A DNA stretch of 64,000 nt from JADFQT01 sp965216025. GTDB taxonomy: Bacteria; Chloroflexota; Dehalococcoidia; Lucifugimonadales; UBA3495. Below the pieces are notes generated by a model, which was not told the DNA's origin, searched no databases, and saw only the letters and a list, made by a program, of their open reading frames with translations. Made by a program: the position numbers and the translations under genes. Positions within the stretch are counted from its first letter, which is position 1. Every line of letters starts with the position of its first letter. The DNA lies in the NCBI GenBank assembly GCA_965216025.1, contig CBDCEX010000016.1, positions 124,001-188,000 on the forward strand, given 5' to 3'. Shown here piece after piece: positions 32,883-42,519 of the stretch.

Positions 32883-34892
32883 CTAATCATCGGCGGCCTG
32901 AGTCTCTGGGACGCGGCTTTCCAGAAACTCATAGTGTTCCCCGGCTTGCTCAAGGATGGTATCCAAATCCTCCGGCAATATGTAACTATCATCGATCATT
33001 TTCTGGGCTGCCTGCCTCACCTGAGACAGATAATCCTCTTTGGACGCGTACCGCTCTTCGATGGAACGCCGAGGGTCGCCGGTTGCCTGGCGCTGGGAGC
33101 GGGTGAAGGCGAAGGGGATGGTAGAGCCAAGCAGCGTACCGCCCGAGGCTCCACCCGAGGAGAGGATCTGGCCCGCTCCGCCGATGGCCTCGTCCCGCAA
33201 GTTCCAGCCGGTGTAGGTAGCCAGAGGCACGGTTTGGAAGGGCAGGCTCACGCCGCAACGCTCGTTTCCGTCCGGGTCCAAGGCTGGCACCAAAAGGGGA
33301 TAAGGCTTACCGATTATTGGAGGAGCGTTGGTAGCGACGCCGGGCTTCGGGCCGAAATCCAGTCGGGTAAATCGCCGGAGGGGCTGGGGAAAACCCACCC
33401 CGGGGAGGGATGCAAACAAGCCGGAGAGGGATTCCGGTGGTACCGCTGTGTTTTCATCCAGCCGGGGGTGTTTACTGTCCGGCGGTGCTTTACCTTCGGT
33501 GACCCACCGGTCCAGGTTGACCAGGGCGGCTCGCAGCAGCGGCCGGTAATCTACCCAATTGAATCCCTGCTGCCCCTGGTAGCCGTTAACCGAATCCAGG
33601 TTGGTCAGCGGAAAAGTCCCCAAGGGATGCTGGCACCCCGCGAAGTGATACACCCGCACCTCTTTTGGTATCTCCAAATCCCGGGTTCCCTTCAGGTCGA
33701 TGTGAACCAGCGCGCCGTGGCCTCCCCAGTACTCGGAAGAAGTGTAGGTATGCATTACCTTAGGCACCTGGCCCTTGGCGGTAAGCCGGTGGAGCAGCCC
33801 GTCGGTGTTGCCCGTCTCCGGGTCGATTTGGTCGATGTCGCTGAAAGGCGAAAGGTTGTTCGGGCTTCGGCTGGCCTGGCTGGAAGGCTGGGCAAACCGA
33901 TGATTGAATTCGCCGTGCTTGCCGCCGGCCACGTGGGGTATGAGCCCGTCGAAGACCATGCGGTCGGCTTCATCCTGATTCAGTCCCAAATACAGAAAAT
34001 GCCGAAGGAACCTGCCGCTTTGCGATACGCCGAAGCTGTAAGCGTGTTCCAGGTCTCCGGCGCAGGGGTTGCCCTCCTCGCTGGTGCCGTGCCTAAGGAA
34101 GGAACCCAAGTCCCGGGTCGCCAGCAGCCCCAAACCTCCCACCGGCGCTCCAGTGGTGGTGTAGATCACCTGGTAGATCTTGCCGGGAAGGAAACCCGAG
34201 GCCCGGTAGACATGATTCGCGTCCGGAATTACCCGATCTCCTTCCTGGCAGGCAAAGGACCACTGTTCCCGGGGGATGATTCTCTCTGGCCCATCTTCGT
34301 GATCCTGCTCGGTGAGCACCGCATCGGCATCCAGCAAATCGCTGACCGGGTAGGGACGGTGCATGCGGCTGGATAGAAACTCGGACTTGATGAGAGAGTT
34401 GGGCTGAAACGTGACCACCACTTTCCCGGATATGTGACCCTCCGGCGTGGTGGCATCCGGCGCCTGCAAGCGCAGCACTCCGGGCACGTCGGGAGCATCG
34501 TGTTGCCATCCGCACCAGGCCACGGTGTAACCCTGTCGCATCAGGAATCCATTGCCTGGATTCAAAGGCTCGTGAGCCGCCAGGTCGGGAGCGCTATTGA
34601 TATTCCTTAAGACGGGTCCCCGGCCCCGGTTGAGGATGTCGAATAGGAGGCGGTGATTGCCTCTTTGTAGTTCGACCGGCTGCAGGATCCGAAAATCAGC
34701 AGAGAATCTCACCAAGCCGTTGGAATCGCGGGGAGCCAGCGTGATGTCGGTGATGACGGCATTGGCTGGGTGGTTGGGGTCCACCGCGAACTGCGCCGTA
34801 CCATCTAGCTGTCGATAGCTGCCCACCGCGCCGAAAGATGTACCTCCCGCGAAGGTTTGTTGAGACTTTATCTCCAAATTCGTAACTGCCAT
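32883..34892 (-). CDS. Large alpha/beta hydrolase domain protein (Abhydrolase_10-like)
   Basis: 669 residues, no signal peptide. The N-terminal ~250 residues form a beta-rich domain (F-A-G-G-T-S-F-G-A-V-G-S-Y). The nucleophile elbow is F-G-V-S-Q-S-G-R-F (residues 287-295); Asp and His partners probably lie in the later G-C-Q-H-P-L-G and related segments but cannot be placed with certainty. Family members are annotated as alpha/beta hydrolase domain-containing proteins with no known substrate. Neighbours are DUF1800 downstream and a bicupin upstream (30 bp gap, same strand), so hydrolase and bicupin probably form an operon. RBS GGAGAG. Confidence 0.8.
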   Translation of the reverse strand: MAVTNLEIKSQQTFAGGTSFGAVGSYRQLDGTAQFAVDPNHPANAVITDITLAPRDSNGLVRFSADFRILQPVELQRGNHRLLFDILNRGRGPVLRNINSAPDLAAHEPLNPGNGFLMRQGYTVAWCGWQHDAPDVPGVLRLQAPDATTPEGHISGKVVVTFQPNSLIKSEFLSSRMHRPYPVSDLLDADAVLTEQDHEDGPERIIPREQWSFACQEGDRVIPDANHVYRASGFLPGKIYQVIYTTTGAPVGGLGLLATRDLGSFLRHGTSEEGNPCAGDLEHAYSFGVSQSGRFLRHFLYLGLNQDEADRMVFDGLIPHVAGGKHGEFNHRFAQPSSQASRSPNNLSPFSDIDQIDPETGNTDGLLHRLTAKGQVPKVMHTYTSSEYWGGHGALVHIDLKGTRDLEIPKEVRVYHFAGCQHPLGTFPLTNLDSVNGYQGQQGFNWVDYRPLLRAALVNLDRWVTEGKAPPDSKHPRLDENTAVPPESLSGLFASLPGVGFPQPLRRFTRLDFGPKPGVATNAPPIIGKPYPLLVPALDPDGNERCGVSLPFQTVPLATYTGWNLRDEAIGGAGQILSSGGASGGTLLGSTIPFAFTRSQRQATGDPRRSIEERYASKEDYLSQVRQAAQKMIDDSYILPEDLDTILEQAGEHYEFLESRVPETQAADD

Positions 34893-34921
34893 CTAATCTC
34901 TCCAACGCCTTGGCATCATCA

Positions 34922-36094
34922 TTATTCGTCGGCCGCAACCCGGTAGTCCCACTGGTAATCCCTTTGCTGGTAGGCCCCATCCGGCATTGATGTGGTGAGC
35001 CCTCGCTGGGCCAACTCCTCCTCGAACTTCTGCCGTATCCAAGGGTCTTCATCACAGTACTCAATCTGATCGTTGGACAGATCCTGGACATTTTCATCAG
35101 TATAACCGTGGAACTGGTAGGGAGGATGGAGGGCTAGATAGCGGGCTCGAGTTTCCCCCAGGTTGAAATGCTGGTGAAACCATCGGTTGGGAGGCACGAA
35201 AGCGGCGGCCTCTCGCCAGGGTACGATCACCTTCTCTTTCCCTTCTTCCCACATGACTGAGTAACCGTCACCATCGGGGATGACAATGACCCGCCCCGGC
35301 CCGTGCCGGTGAGCCTTCTTGTAGAGGCGGGGCGCGAAGACGGACATATGGGACGACATCTCAGAGCCGGGGAACTGGATGTAAACACTCTGTCCGCCGG
35401 CCCCCCGCGTCTGATTTGCGTCTAGCTTGTCCCAGGCTCGCATATCGGGGAAGAAGTTACCCAGCCACAAAATCCTATTTCGTCCGGTTCCGTCCTGCCG
35501 GGGAGTCGCCTTCGCCTCGGCGTAGAACTCGGTCGCGTCCTCGGCTAGATGCTCCGGTTGTTCGTAAGGATTGTTAAAGAAGAAGTTTGGCTCAGGTACA
35601 GTGGACATGGCCAGCGGCAAATAGTTGTAGTGTAACAACCGCACGGTTCGCTCCCCCTGAGTGTTGCTGAGTTGGTGGTTACGGTTGCGGGGGAGCAGAA
35701 ACAGGCTGTGCTTTTGCCACTCGACGGTCCTGCGGCGAGACTGGCTGGCGCCCCAGATGCTGGTCAGCCCTCGGCCCTCCAACACGTACACCACCTCATC
35801 CACCGATAGCTTCAAAGGAGGCAAGGTTTCGCCCGGTTGGATTTCGCTAACTCGGGCCTCAATAATTCCTTGCTGCCCTTCCAATTGAATGAACGCCGAC
35901 TGGCATTTTCGCTCTTCCCAGCAGCCCAGTTCCACAGTCCGAAGGTCGGGGATGAAGTAGCCGGTGTGGACGGGTATATTTATCGATCTCATCCACCGGT
36001 CGTAGGTATAAGACCGGAGCCCAAAGATGGCGTCTCTATCCTGGTCCGTCCCGGTGGCTTCCGACCCACTAGCTTCCGAGGTCACTTCTACCAT
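34922..36094 (-). CDS. Bicupin domain protein
   Basis: 390 residues with two cupin barrels. Cupin 1 (about 75-150) has P-L-K-L-S-V-D-E-V-V-Y-V-L-E-G-R-G and N-R-N-H-Q-L; cupin 2 (about 245-325) has Y-K-K-A-H-R-H-G-P-G-R-V-I-V-I-P and N-R-W-F-H-Q-H-F-N, giving a set of His residues for a metal. Cupin 1 has lost the first two His of the metal motif (replaced by Ser/Val region), so only cupin 2 looks metal-binding. Such bicupins include gentisate-type dioxygenases, oxalate decarboxylases and isomerases; none can be chosen here. Likely in one transcript with the alpha/beta hydrolase. RBS AGGAGA. Confidence 0.78.
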   Translation of the reverse strand: MVEVTSEASGSEATGTDQDRDAIFGLRSYTYDRWMRSINIPVHTGYFIPDLRTVELGCWEERKCQSAFIQLEGQQGIIEARVSEIQPGETLPPLKLSVDEVVYVLEGRGLTSIWGASQSRRRTVEWQKHSLFLLPRNRNHQLSNTQGERTVRLLHYNYLPLAMSTVPEPNFFFNNPYEQPEHLAEDATEFYAEAKATPRQDGTGRNRILWLGNFFPDMRAWDKLDANQTRGAGGQSVYIQFPGSEMSSHMSVFAPRLYKKAHRHGPGRVIVIPDGDGYSVMWEEGKEKVIVPWREAAAFVPPNRWFHQHFNLGETRARYLALHPPYQFHGYTDENVQDLSNDQIEYCDEDPWIRQKFEEELAQRGLTTSMPDGAYQQRDYQWDYRVAADE

Positions 36095-36355
36095 GATTCT
36101 TCTCCTGATCGCGCCAAATAGGGGTTAAAGCCTACCAGCTGTCCGTCCTGGTTTAGTGAAGGGTCTCAAACTTGCGAGAATCCAAGCCAAAGCCAGGTGG
36201 AATCTTCATGGACTCCTGTTCAGCCCCTGCGGGTTTCTATTGTAATTGGCATGGGAGCCTCGCAGAGGAGATAGGAACCCTAACAGGCATATACGCGGTA
36301 ATTTCGGTGGCTAGGTTTCGCGGCTAGGATTCAAGAAATAACCCAGATGTGCGGT

Positions 36356-36384
36356 AGTTTAGAAGTCCTCCATTACCTTGTCAA
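36356..36384 (-). promoter_or_regulatory. Predicted sigma70-type promoter for the bicupin operon
   Basis: Minus strand TTGACA, 17-base spacer, TAAACT. The -35 is perfect and the -10 matches four of six. It lies about 260 bases before the bicupin start, giving a long leader. Confidence 0.45.
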
Positions 36385-36587
36385 CAAACCATATAGACCC
36401 GGCCCACAGGTGGGCAGCCGTGCGGATACTGATACCTCGGAAGCTGCCTGACCCAAGCTGGCAGTGCCGCTAGACTACGTCCGTCAGCCAGCCCCAACCA
36501 GCAGGTGGAGACTCTGGGAGAGATGGATGACTTTTAACCCAGCATTTTCCATCTCCCTTCCCCTGGTGCGGGTGAAAGGAGTAGTTC

Positions 36588-36621
36588 AAAGGCCATGAGG
36601 TAAGTCCTTGTGGCCTTTTTT
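36588..36621 (+). terminator. Rho-independent terminator-like hairpin at the intron insertion site
   Basis: AAAGGCCA and TGGCCTTTTTT form an 8-bp stem around a 15-base loop with a T-run on the plus strand. The group II intron starts one base after the T-run. No plus-strand gene is seen just upstream, so the terminator may belong to a lost gene or be a recognition hairpin for the intron. Confidence 0.6.
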
Positions 36622-36622
36622 G

Positions 36623-37310
36623 GTGTGCCAGGCATGTTGTGCATCTTGGAGGTGAAAGTCCTCTGCGGGCCGTGATGACCGGAACCGCTAGCCTAAGCAA
36701 GGGTGTCCATCGTGAGGTGGAATCTGAAGGAAGCTTATGGCAAAACTCGGACCCGACGAACAGGAATCGGATACAAGGCCGGCGCAGTGGGGTAACCCGG
36801 CCATGGGCGGGGAGGCCCGGAGTCATCCGGATGCATCCGGCGGGGACCGAGGGAAGGATGCATAGCTTACCCTGGGAGATCTCTGGGGCTGTCCCGATGG
36901 AATCGGGACTACCGCACCGGCAACGGTACCGCACCGGCAACGGGGGGAAGGCTCCGGAGAAGTCAGCCGAGGCCATAGTAGTCCTTCCCGCACGGGAAGG
37001 ATGAAGGGCCGAATCCTCTACTGCAAGGAGCCAGTCAAGAGGACTCGATGGGCGTAGAGCGGCAGCAAGGCACGGCCTAACAACTCTCCCTTCTTGAATG
37101 GAGGAAGGAGACCGTGCGCCCCGGCGTCCCTGGTGAAGGCGGAACCGGAACTGGGGTGAGCGAGGAGCAGCCAGCGACCACGGTGTCTGAACGGAAACGA
37201 GCCTTGACGGGTGGTAGCACCTGTTGAAACAGTAGAGGAAACCGCCGGATACGCTGAGTACGTCCGGTGGTGTGGGAGGACGGGGGCCGCGAGGCCCCCT
37301 CCTACCCGAT
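36623..37310 (+). mobile_element. Group II intron, ORF-deleted copy
   Basis: Starts GTGTGCC and ends ...ctacccgat. It shares its 5' ~580 bases with the intron immediately downstream (same order, about 90% by eye). Domain V is recognisable at about 37240-37271 (accgccggat ... tccggtggt, a 9-bp stem) and domain VI follows, with an unpaired A seven bases from the 3' end as branch point. The reverse-transcriptase ORF is reduced to its first ~50 codons: a TAA interrupts it (G-T-A-stop) and the rest is missing after about 37210, joining directly to the domain IV/V boundary. A 17-base tandem duplication (taccgcaccggcaacgg) occurs at about 36911-36945. With intact 5' end, domain V and branch A it might still splice if a maturase is supplied. 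Confidence 0.75.
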
Positions 37311-39205
37311 TGTGCCAGGCATGCTGTGCATCTTGGAGGTGAAAGTCCTCTGCGGGCCGTGATGACCGGAACCGCTAGCCTAAGCAAGGGTGTCCATCGT
37401 GAGGTGGAATCTGAAGGAAGCTTATGGCAAAACTTGGACTCGACGAACAGGAACGGGATAGAAGGCCGGCGCAGTGGGGTAACCCGGCAATGGACGGGGC
37501 GGCCCAATAGTTATTCGGACAGGTGCGCAGGTAAATCCGGCAGGGACCGAGGGAAGGATGCACGGCTTACCCTGGGAGGTCTCTGGGGCTGTCTGGAGGA
37601 CCCGACTACCGCACTGGCAACGGTGGGGGAAGGCCCTGGAGAAGTCAGCAGAGGCCATAGTAGTCCCGGCAGGTCGGGATGAAGGGCCGAATCCTCTACT
37701 GCAAGGAGCCAGTCGGGAGGACTTGATGGGCATAGAGCGGCGGCAAGGCACGGTCTACCAACTCTCACTCCTGGAGTGGGGAGAGGAGGCCGTGCGCCCC
37801 GGCGTCCCTGGTGAAGGCGGAACCGGAACTGGGGCGAACGAGGAGCAGCAAGGGCCCACGGCGTCTGAGCGGAAGCGAGCCTTGCCGGAAGCCTTGATGG
37901 AGGAGGTGATAGAGCCAAAGAACCTGAACCGAGCCTACCAGCGGGTGAAAGCCAACAAAGGAGCGCCGGGGGTTGACGGGATGAGTGTGGATGACCTGGG
38001 CGGCTGGTTGGCGGAACACTGGGAGGAACTTAGTGGCGTCGCTGCTGGAAGGCAGCTACCAACCGCAACCGGTGCGGGGAGTGGAAATCCCCAAGCCGGG
38101 AGGTGGAGTGCGACAACTGGGCATCCCCACGGTGGTGGACCGCCTGGTGCAGCAAGGCATCCTCCAGGTGCTGGACCCGCTGTTGGACCCAACCTTTTCG
38201 GAGTCAAGCTACGGTTTCCGTCCCGGGCGAAACGCCCACCAGGCGCAGGAGTACGTAGGGGAGGGGCGGGAAATCGTGGTAGACCTGGACTTGGAGAAAT
38301 TCTTTGACCGGGTAAACCACGACATCCTGATGTCCCGCCTGGCCCGGAGAGTCGCCGACAAACGCCTACTGCGGATGGTCCGGCGCTTCCTGGAAGCGGG
38401 GATGATGCAGAATGGGGTGTGCGTCGAGCGATACGAAGGGACTCCGCAGGGAGGGCCACTATCGCCGCTCCTGTCCAATCTGCTACTGGATGACTTGGAC
38501 CAGGAGTTGGAACGCCGGGGGCACCGCTTCTGCCGGTACGCCGATGACTGCAACATATACGTGCGGTCGCAGGCTGCGGGGGAGCGGGTAATGGCGTCGG
38601 TGAGCAACTTTCTGGAAAGGAAGCTGCGCTTGCGCGTAAACCGGGAGAAAAGTGCGGTGGCCCCGGTATGGGAACGGAAGTTCCTGGGGCATCGGCTGCT
38701 GCTCGGAGGTCGGCTGGGCCTAGCGCCCGAAAGCCTGAAGCGCGTGAAGGCGAGGATTCGGCGAACCACGCGACGCAACCGAGGCGTCAACCTTGAAGGG
38801 ATGGTCCACGAACTGAACTCCTTTCTCACGGGGTGGGTGACCTACTTCCGCTATGCGGAATGTCGGACTCACCTCAGCAGGTTGGATGGGTGGATTCGTC
38901 GAAAGCTGCGCTGCGTACGGCTGAAGCAGCGGAAACGGTCCAAAGCCATTGCGGACTTTCTGCAGGGGTTGGGCGTGCCGGAGTGGCGGGCCTGGCTACT
39001 GGCGGGGTCTGGCAAAGGCTGGTGGCGCCTGGCTGGCAGCCCTCAGGCGGCTGAAGCCATGAGCCTGGCTTGGTTTAGGGAACAGGGACTCGTCGCCCTG
39101 ACCGAAAGGTACAGCCTGTTGAATCAGTAGAGGAAACCGCCGGATACGCTGAGTACGTCCGGTGGTGTGGGAGGACGGGGGCCGTGAGGCCCCCTCCTCC
39201 CCGAT
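37311..39205 (+). mobile_element. Group II intron with frameshifted reverse transcriptase
   Basis: Directly follows the first intron copy. It begins tgtgccaggc, lacking the first G of GTGTG, and ends at ...ctccccgat with a domain V at about 39134-39166. The 5' ribozyme part (to about 37720) matches the upstream copy; the region from 37726 encodes a reverse transcriptase/maturase. In domain VI the branch A of copy 1 (cctAcccgat) is replaced by C (cctCcccgat). Insertion next to a terminator hairpin is typical for class C introns, but the class is not certain from the sequence alone. Confidence 0.78.
37726..39130 (+). pseudogene. Group II intron reverse transcriptase/maturase (LtrA-type), one frameshift
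   Basis: Reads M-G-I-E-R-R-Q-G-T-V-Y-Q-L-S-L at the start, then N-L-N-R-A-Y-Q-R-V-K-A-N-K-G-A-P-G-V-D-G-M (RT-0/1). After W-E-E-L at about 38030 one base too many shifts the frame; in the next frame the protein goes on with A-S-L-L-E-G-S-Y-Q-P and L-G-I-P-T-V-V-D-R-L-V-Q-Q. The later RT motifs are intact: Y-G-F-R-P-G-R-N-A-H, P-Q-G-G-P-L-S-P-L-L and R-Y-A-D-D-C-N-I-Y (catalytic YADD). The maturase domain has G-W-V-T-Y-F-R-Y. No HNH endonuclease domain is visible. About 465 residues if restored. The break makes self-mobility unlikely unless it is a sequence error. Confidence 0.82.
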
Positions 39206-39271
39206 GGGCCGGTCCCCCGAGCTTGGTAGACGCCATATCCAAAAAATGCCAAAAATTGATAGCGGCAGAGG

Positions 39272-42200
39272 CTAGGCCAAGCCGTTTCGACTGGCGTAGG
39301 TCGCCGCCTCGGTGCGGTTGGCGGTGCTGGTCTTGTTGAGGATGTTGTTGAGGATGTTAGTGACGTGGTGGGCAACGGTATTTGGGCTGATGAAACGCTC
39401 TTCGGCGATTTCTGGGTTGCTCTTGCCCAGGGTGATGAGGCGCAGGACTTCCACCTCTCGCTGGCTCAACCTGTCGGGATAAGCTGGAGACGGCTCCAGA
39501 CGGGATTGGACCCGCTCCTGGAGGGCGATCACCCGCTCCATCAAAGGACGCATACCCAGCTCGCTGGAGATAGAGAGCGCCTCGTCCAGCAGAGATGACG
39601 CCTTTGACTGGTCACCTGGTCCATTGCACTGGAAGAGGGCCTCGGCATAGTCATGACAGGTCCAGGCCAGCTCCGGGCGGTAGCCGGCTTTGCGGCAGAA
39701 GGCCAGGGCATCCTCAAAGTGCTCTGAGGCCCGATCATAGTTGCCCAGGGTCTGGGAGAGTAGCCCCAGGAGGCGGTCGGCGGAGATAACCCCCGTTTGC
39801 AACATTGTTCCGCAGATGGGTTTGAGGCCAGAATAATGTTCCACAGCTGCCGTCTCATCATGTCGCAAAACCGCCAGCAGGGCCGGGCCGGCCTTGGCCA
39901 CTGAGGTGACCAGTGGAGAAGCCGACGCAGAGGAAATAACCGCTTCGGCGAGGGAATAGGCATAGTCCAAGTGAGCAACTTCATGGTCGATGCGATTTAT
40001 CAGAGGAATAATCAGGGCGGGCATCACGTATCCCGTCGTTGGGCCAGGCATCAGTCCCCGATGAACTTGGAGGAGTCGCTTCAGGTAGAACTTGCCCTGG
40101 GAGAAGTCACCCTGTTCGTACTCCAGCATCACCCTATCGGAGAGGATGCGTGGGTCGCCATGCCCCATAATCAGTCCTCGGTCGCTGAAGTCGCGGGCGG
40201 CGTACCAATCACCCTGGAGTCGAGACACGAATTGTACACTCCAGTAGGCGGTGGGCAACCAGAAGCGGTCACGCAGCCTTTCCGCCGGGGCGAGTCCTGC
40301 CGTGGCGTGGAGTCGAGCACCCTCAAGGTCGCCTGTAATCGTAAGGGCTAACGTGGCCCGCTGCCGGGCCTGCACCTCGGAGCGGGGATCACTGGCCTGG
40401 CGGGCCAACTGGATAGCCCGTAGGCTTTTCTCCAAGCTCTCCCGGCAGCGAAGGTGGAACACGTCTACTTCGCCGGCGGCGGCCAGCGCCTCCCTTTCCA
40501 GGTCGTTGTTGCCGTGTAGACGCGCGATTTCCAAGGCTCTGCTGAAGGCCCCCCTGGGCCCCATCGTAATCTCCTTTCATGCGTCCCAGGTCCCAGGCGC
40601 TACGCACCAGCAAGCGCCCTGTCGTCAGAGAATCTTCTGGAGCCAGGGCCAAAGCTCGGGTGATGAGCTCAGCTGCCTTTGGGGTAATCCCAGCAGGAGT
40701 AGAGAGTGGGTATTCTGCGGTGGCGACTGCCCGTTCCACTTCCCCGCTCGTTTCATAGTACTCAAACGCTCGGGATAAACTGTCGACTGCGTCTTGCATT
40801 TGGTTGCGGGGCAATGTCGCTACTCGGGCCCGGCCCAAGCCGAAGAGTAGGGCAGCTGTATCAGCATCCTTCGCTGGTTCCGTGCCGCTCAAGGGAGTCT
40901 GTTTCACGGCCAGTCCCCGCTGAAAGTGCAGGATTGCATCCTCCCACGCGAAGGCCGCCAACGCCTGCCCACCAGCCAGAAGCGAATAGCGTACCAGCTT
41001 TTCCGGACCAAGCACCGGCTCGGCCTCGGCGAAGTGGTAGGCCAGCTCGGCGGCGTGACTCTCGGGATCGGTCCCGTACAACTCTTCCAGGGCCTGCCCT
41101 ATCTGGGCGTGCAGCCGCACCCGGCGGGCCGCCGATAGTTCGCCGGCCAGGGTTTCTTGGATCAGGGCGTGGCAGAATTGAAATCCGGTCGCGGAGCCGG
41201 GGACTTCCTCGATTATGCTGGCGCCCAGGCCTTCCTCCAGCGCCTCCAACAGAACCTCTTCTGAGTGTTCTGCTGTCAGCTTGTTGAGCTGGCCCAGCTC
41301 GAATCCTCGACCGATAACCGAGGCCACGGTCAGGACCTGGTTGCATTCCCCAGACAGCCGGTTCAAGCGGCGACCAATTACCTCTCGCACTCCTTCGGGT
41401 ATCCTGATGGCCCAGGCCCGGTCTTCTCCCAATCCCTCCGGTGTCAGCTCCCCTTCCTCCCGCAGCACCCGGATGACCTCAATGGCGAAGAAGGGATTCC
41501 CGTCGGTGTGGGAGTGCACCGCTTCGGCAAAACTCGCCGAAAGAGCAATGTCGGCGGTAGCCTCAATCAGCAGTTCCAGGTCCTTGGTGTCGAGACCCCG
41601 CAGCGGAATACGCTGGAACAGTCGCTCCCTCGCCAGCCCGCCCAGGGTCTCCGAGAGAGGGTGAGAGCGCGATAGCTCAACGTCCCGATAGGCCCCCACC
41701 ACCAGAAGCGAACAATCCGCCATCTCCCTGGCCACGAACTCCAGCAAGAGCAACGAGGCCGGGTCAGCCCAGTGCAGGTCGTCCAGAATAATCACCAGAG
41801 GCTGGGTCCGGGCCGAGTTCCTGAGGAAGCTGGTGATGGAGTCGAAGAGCCGGAAGCGAGCCTGTTCTGGCTCCAGGTCTGGGGGAAGCTCCAGGTCTGG
41901 CAGCTTTTCTCGTAGGTCCGGGATGATTGCAGCGATGTCCGAGGCGCCGGGGCCCATGACAGCCCGGATAGATTCGCCATCCTGCTCTCGGACATAGGCG
42001 CAGATGGCTTGGATCCAGGGCCAGTAGGCTGGAGTGCCCGGCTCCTCGTGGCAGCGGCCCCAAAGAACCCGGCTACCTCCAAGCTCCGCGTAGGCCCCAA
42101 TTTCCTGGGCGGCCCGCGACTTGCCAATGCCCGGCTCTCCGGCCAGCATCACCAGACGGCCCCGGCCAGCCAGGGCGTCTTCCAGCGCGGCCCTTAGCTC

Positions 42201-42386
42201 TCCCATCTCCTGCTGGCGGCCGACGAAGGAGCCGGAGGTCAGGACCCTCGACTCTTCCGCCGTTTCTCGCGGGGGTGCCGGTGTTTCGGCCACCGGAGTA
42301 TCCAAAGGGGTATCCAGATTGGCCCCGCATTCGTTGCAGAATTGGGCGTCGGATGGGTTATCCCGGCCGCAGCTTGGACAAAGCAT
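39272..42386 (-). pseudogene. LuxR-family regulator with AAA ATPase domain, frameshifted
   Basis: Two adjacent frames make one protein of about 1,035 residues. N-terminus: a zinc ribbon, C-P-S-C and C-N-E-C-G (residues 3-20). Then an AAA/ATPase domain with Walker A G-E-P-G-I-G-K-S (about 82-89) and Walker B V-I-I-L-D-D-L-H-W-A-D (about 198-208), a TPR-like helical region, and a C-terminal LuxR helix-turn-helix (L-S-Q-R-E-V-E-V-L-R-L-I-T-L-G-K-S-N-P-E-I-A). The reading frame breaks in a C6 run at 40549-40554; five C would restore it. The overall plan matches MalT/LAL-type ATP-dependent regulators that act as signal-binding switches. A 12-bp tandem duplication lies in the HTH. Start at 42386 after GGGGAAGG. 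The break may be a sequence error or phase variation. Confidence 0.85.
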
Positions 42387-42519
42387 GGTGGAGCTGCCTT
42401 CCCCTGGAGAACAAGCTATTGACTGGAATGATGATACTTCTGGATTGATGAGGCGACAAGCCTTCCCGGCGCGGCTATGGTGTGGCGGGCCTCGGGTTAG
42501 GTGAAGGGGGAAAGAGACC

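Larger units (their letters stand above)
36095..36622. other. Gap upstream of the group II introns
   Basis: 528 bases without a credible gene. It contains a predicted promoter for the bicupin operon (36356-36384) and, at its right end, a terminator-like hairpin next to the intron boundary (36588-36621). Confidence 0.5.

Noticed and set aside
32934..34376. A 480-codon frame antisense to the large alpha/beta hydrolase
   Set aside because: Shadow frame; the minus-strand protein has the recognisable nucleophile elbow and RBS.
36470..37507. A 345-codon minus-strand open frame across the first intron copy
   Set aside because: It runs antisense through ribozyme sequence and the repeats of the two introns; the repeated residues reflect the intron duplication, not a protein.
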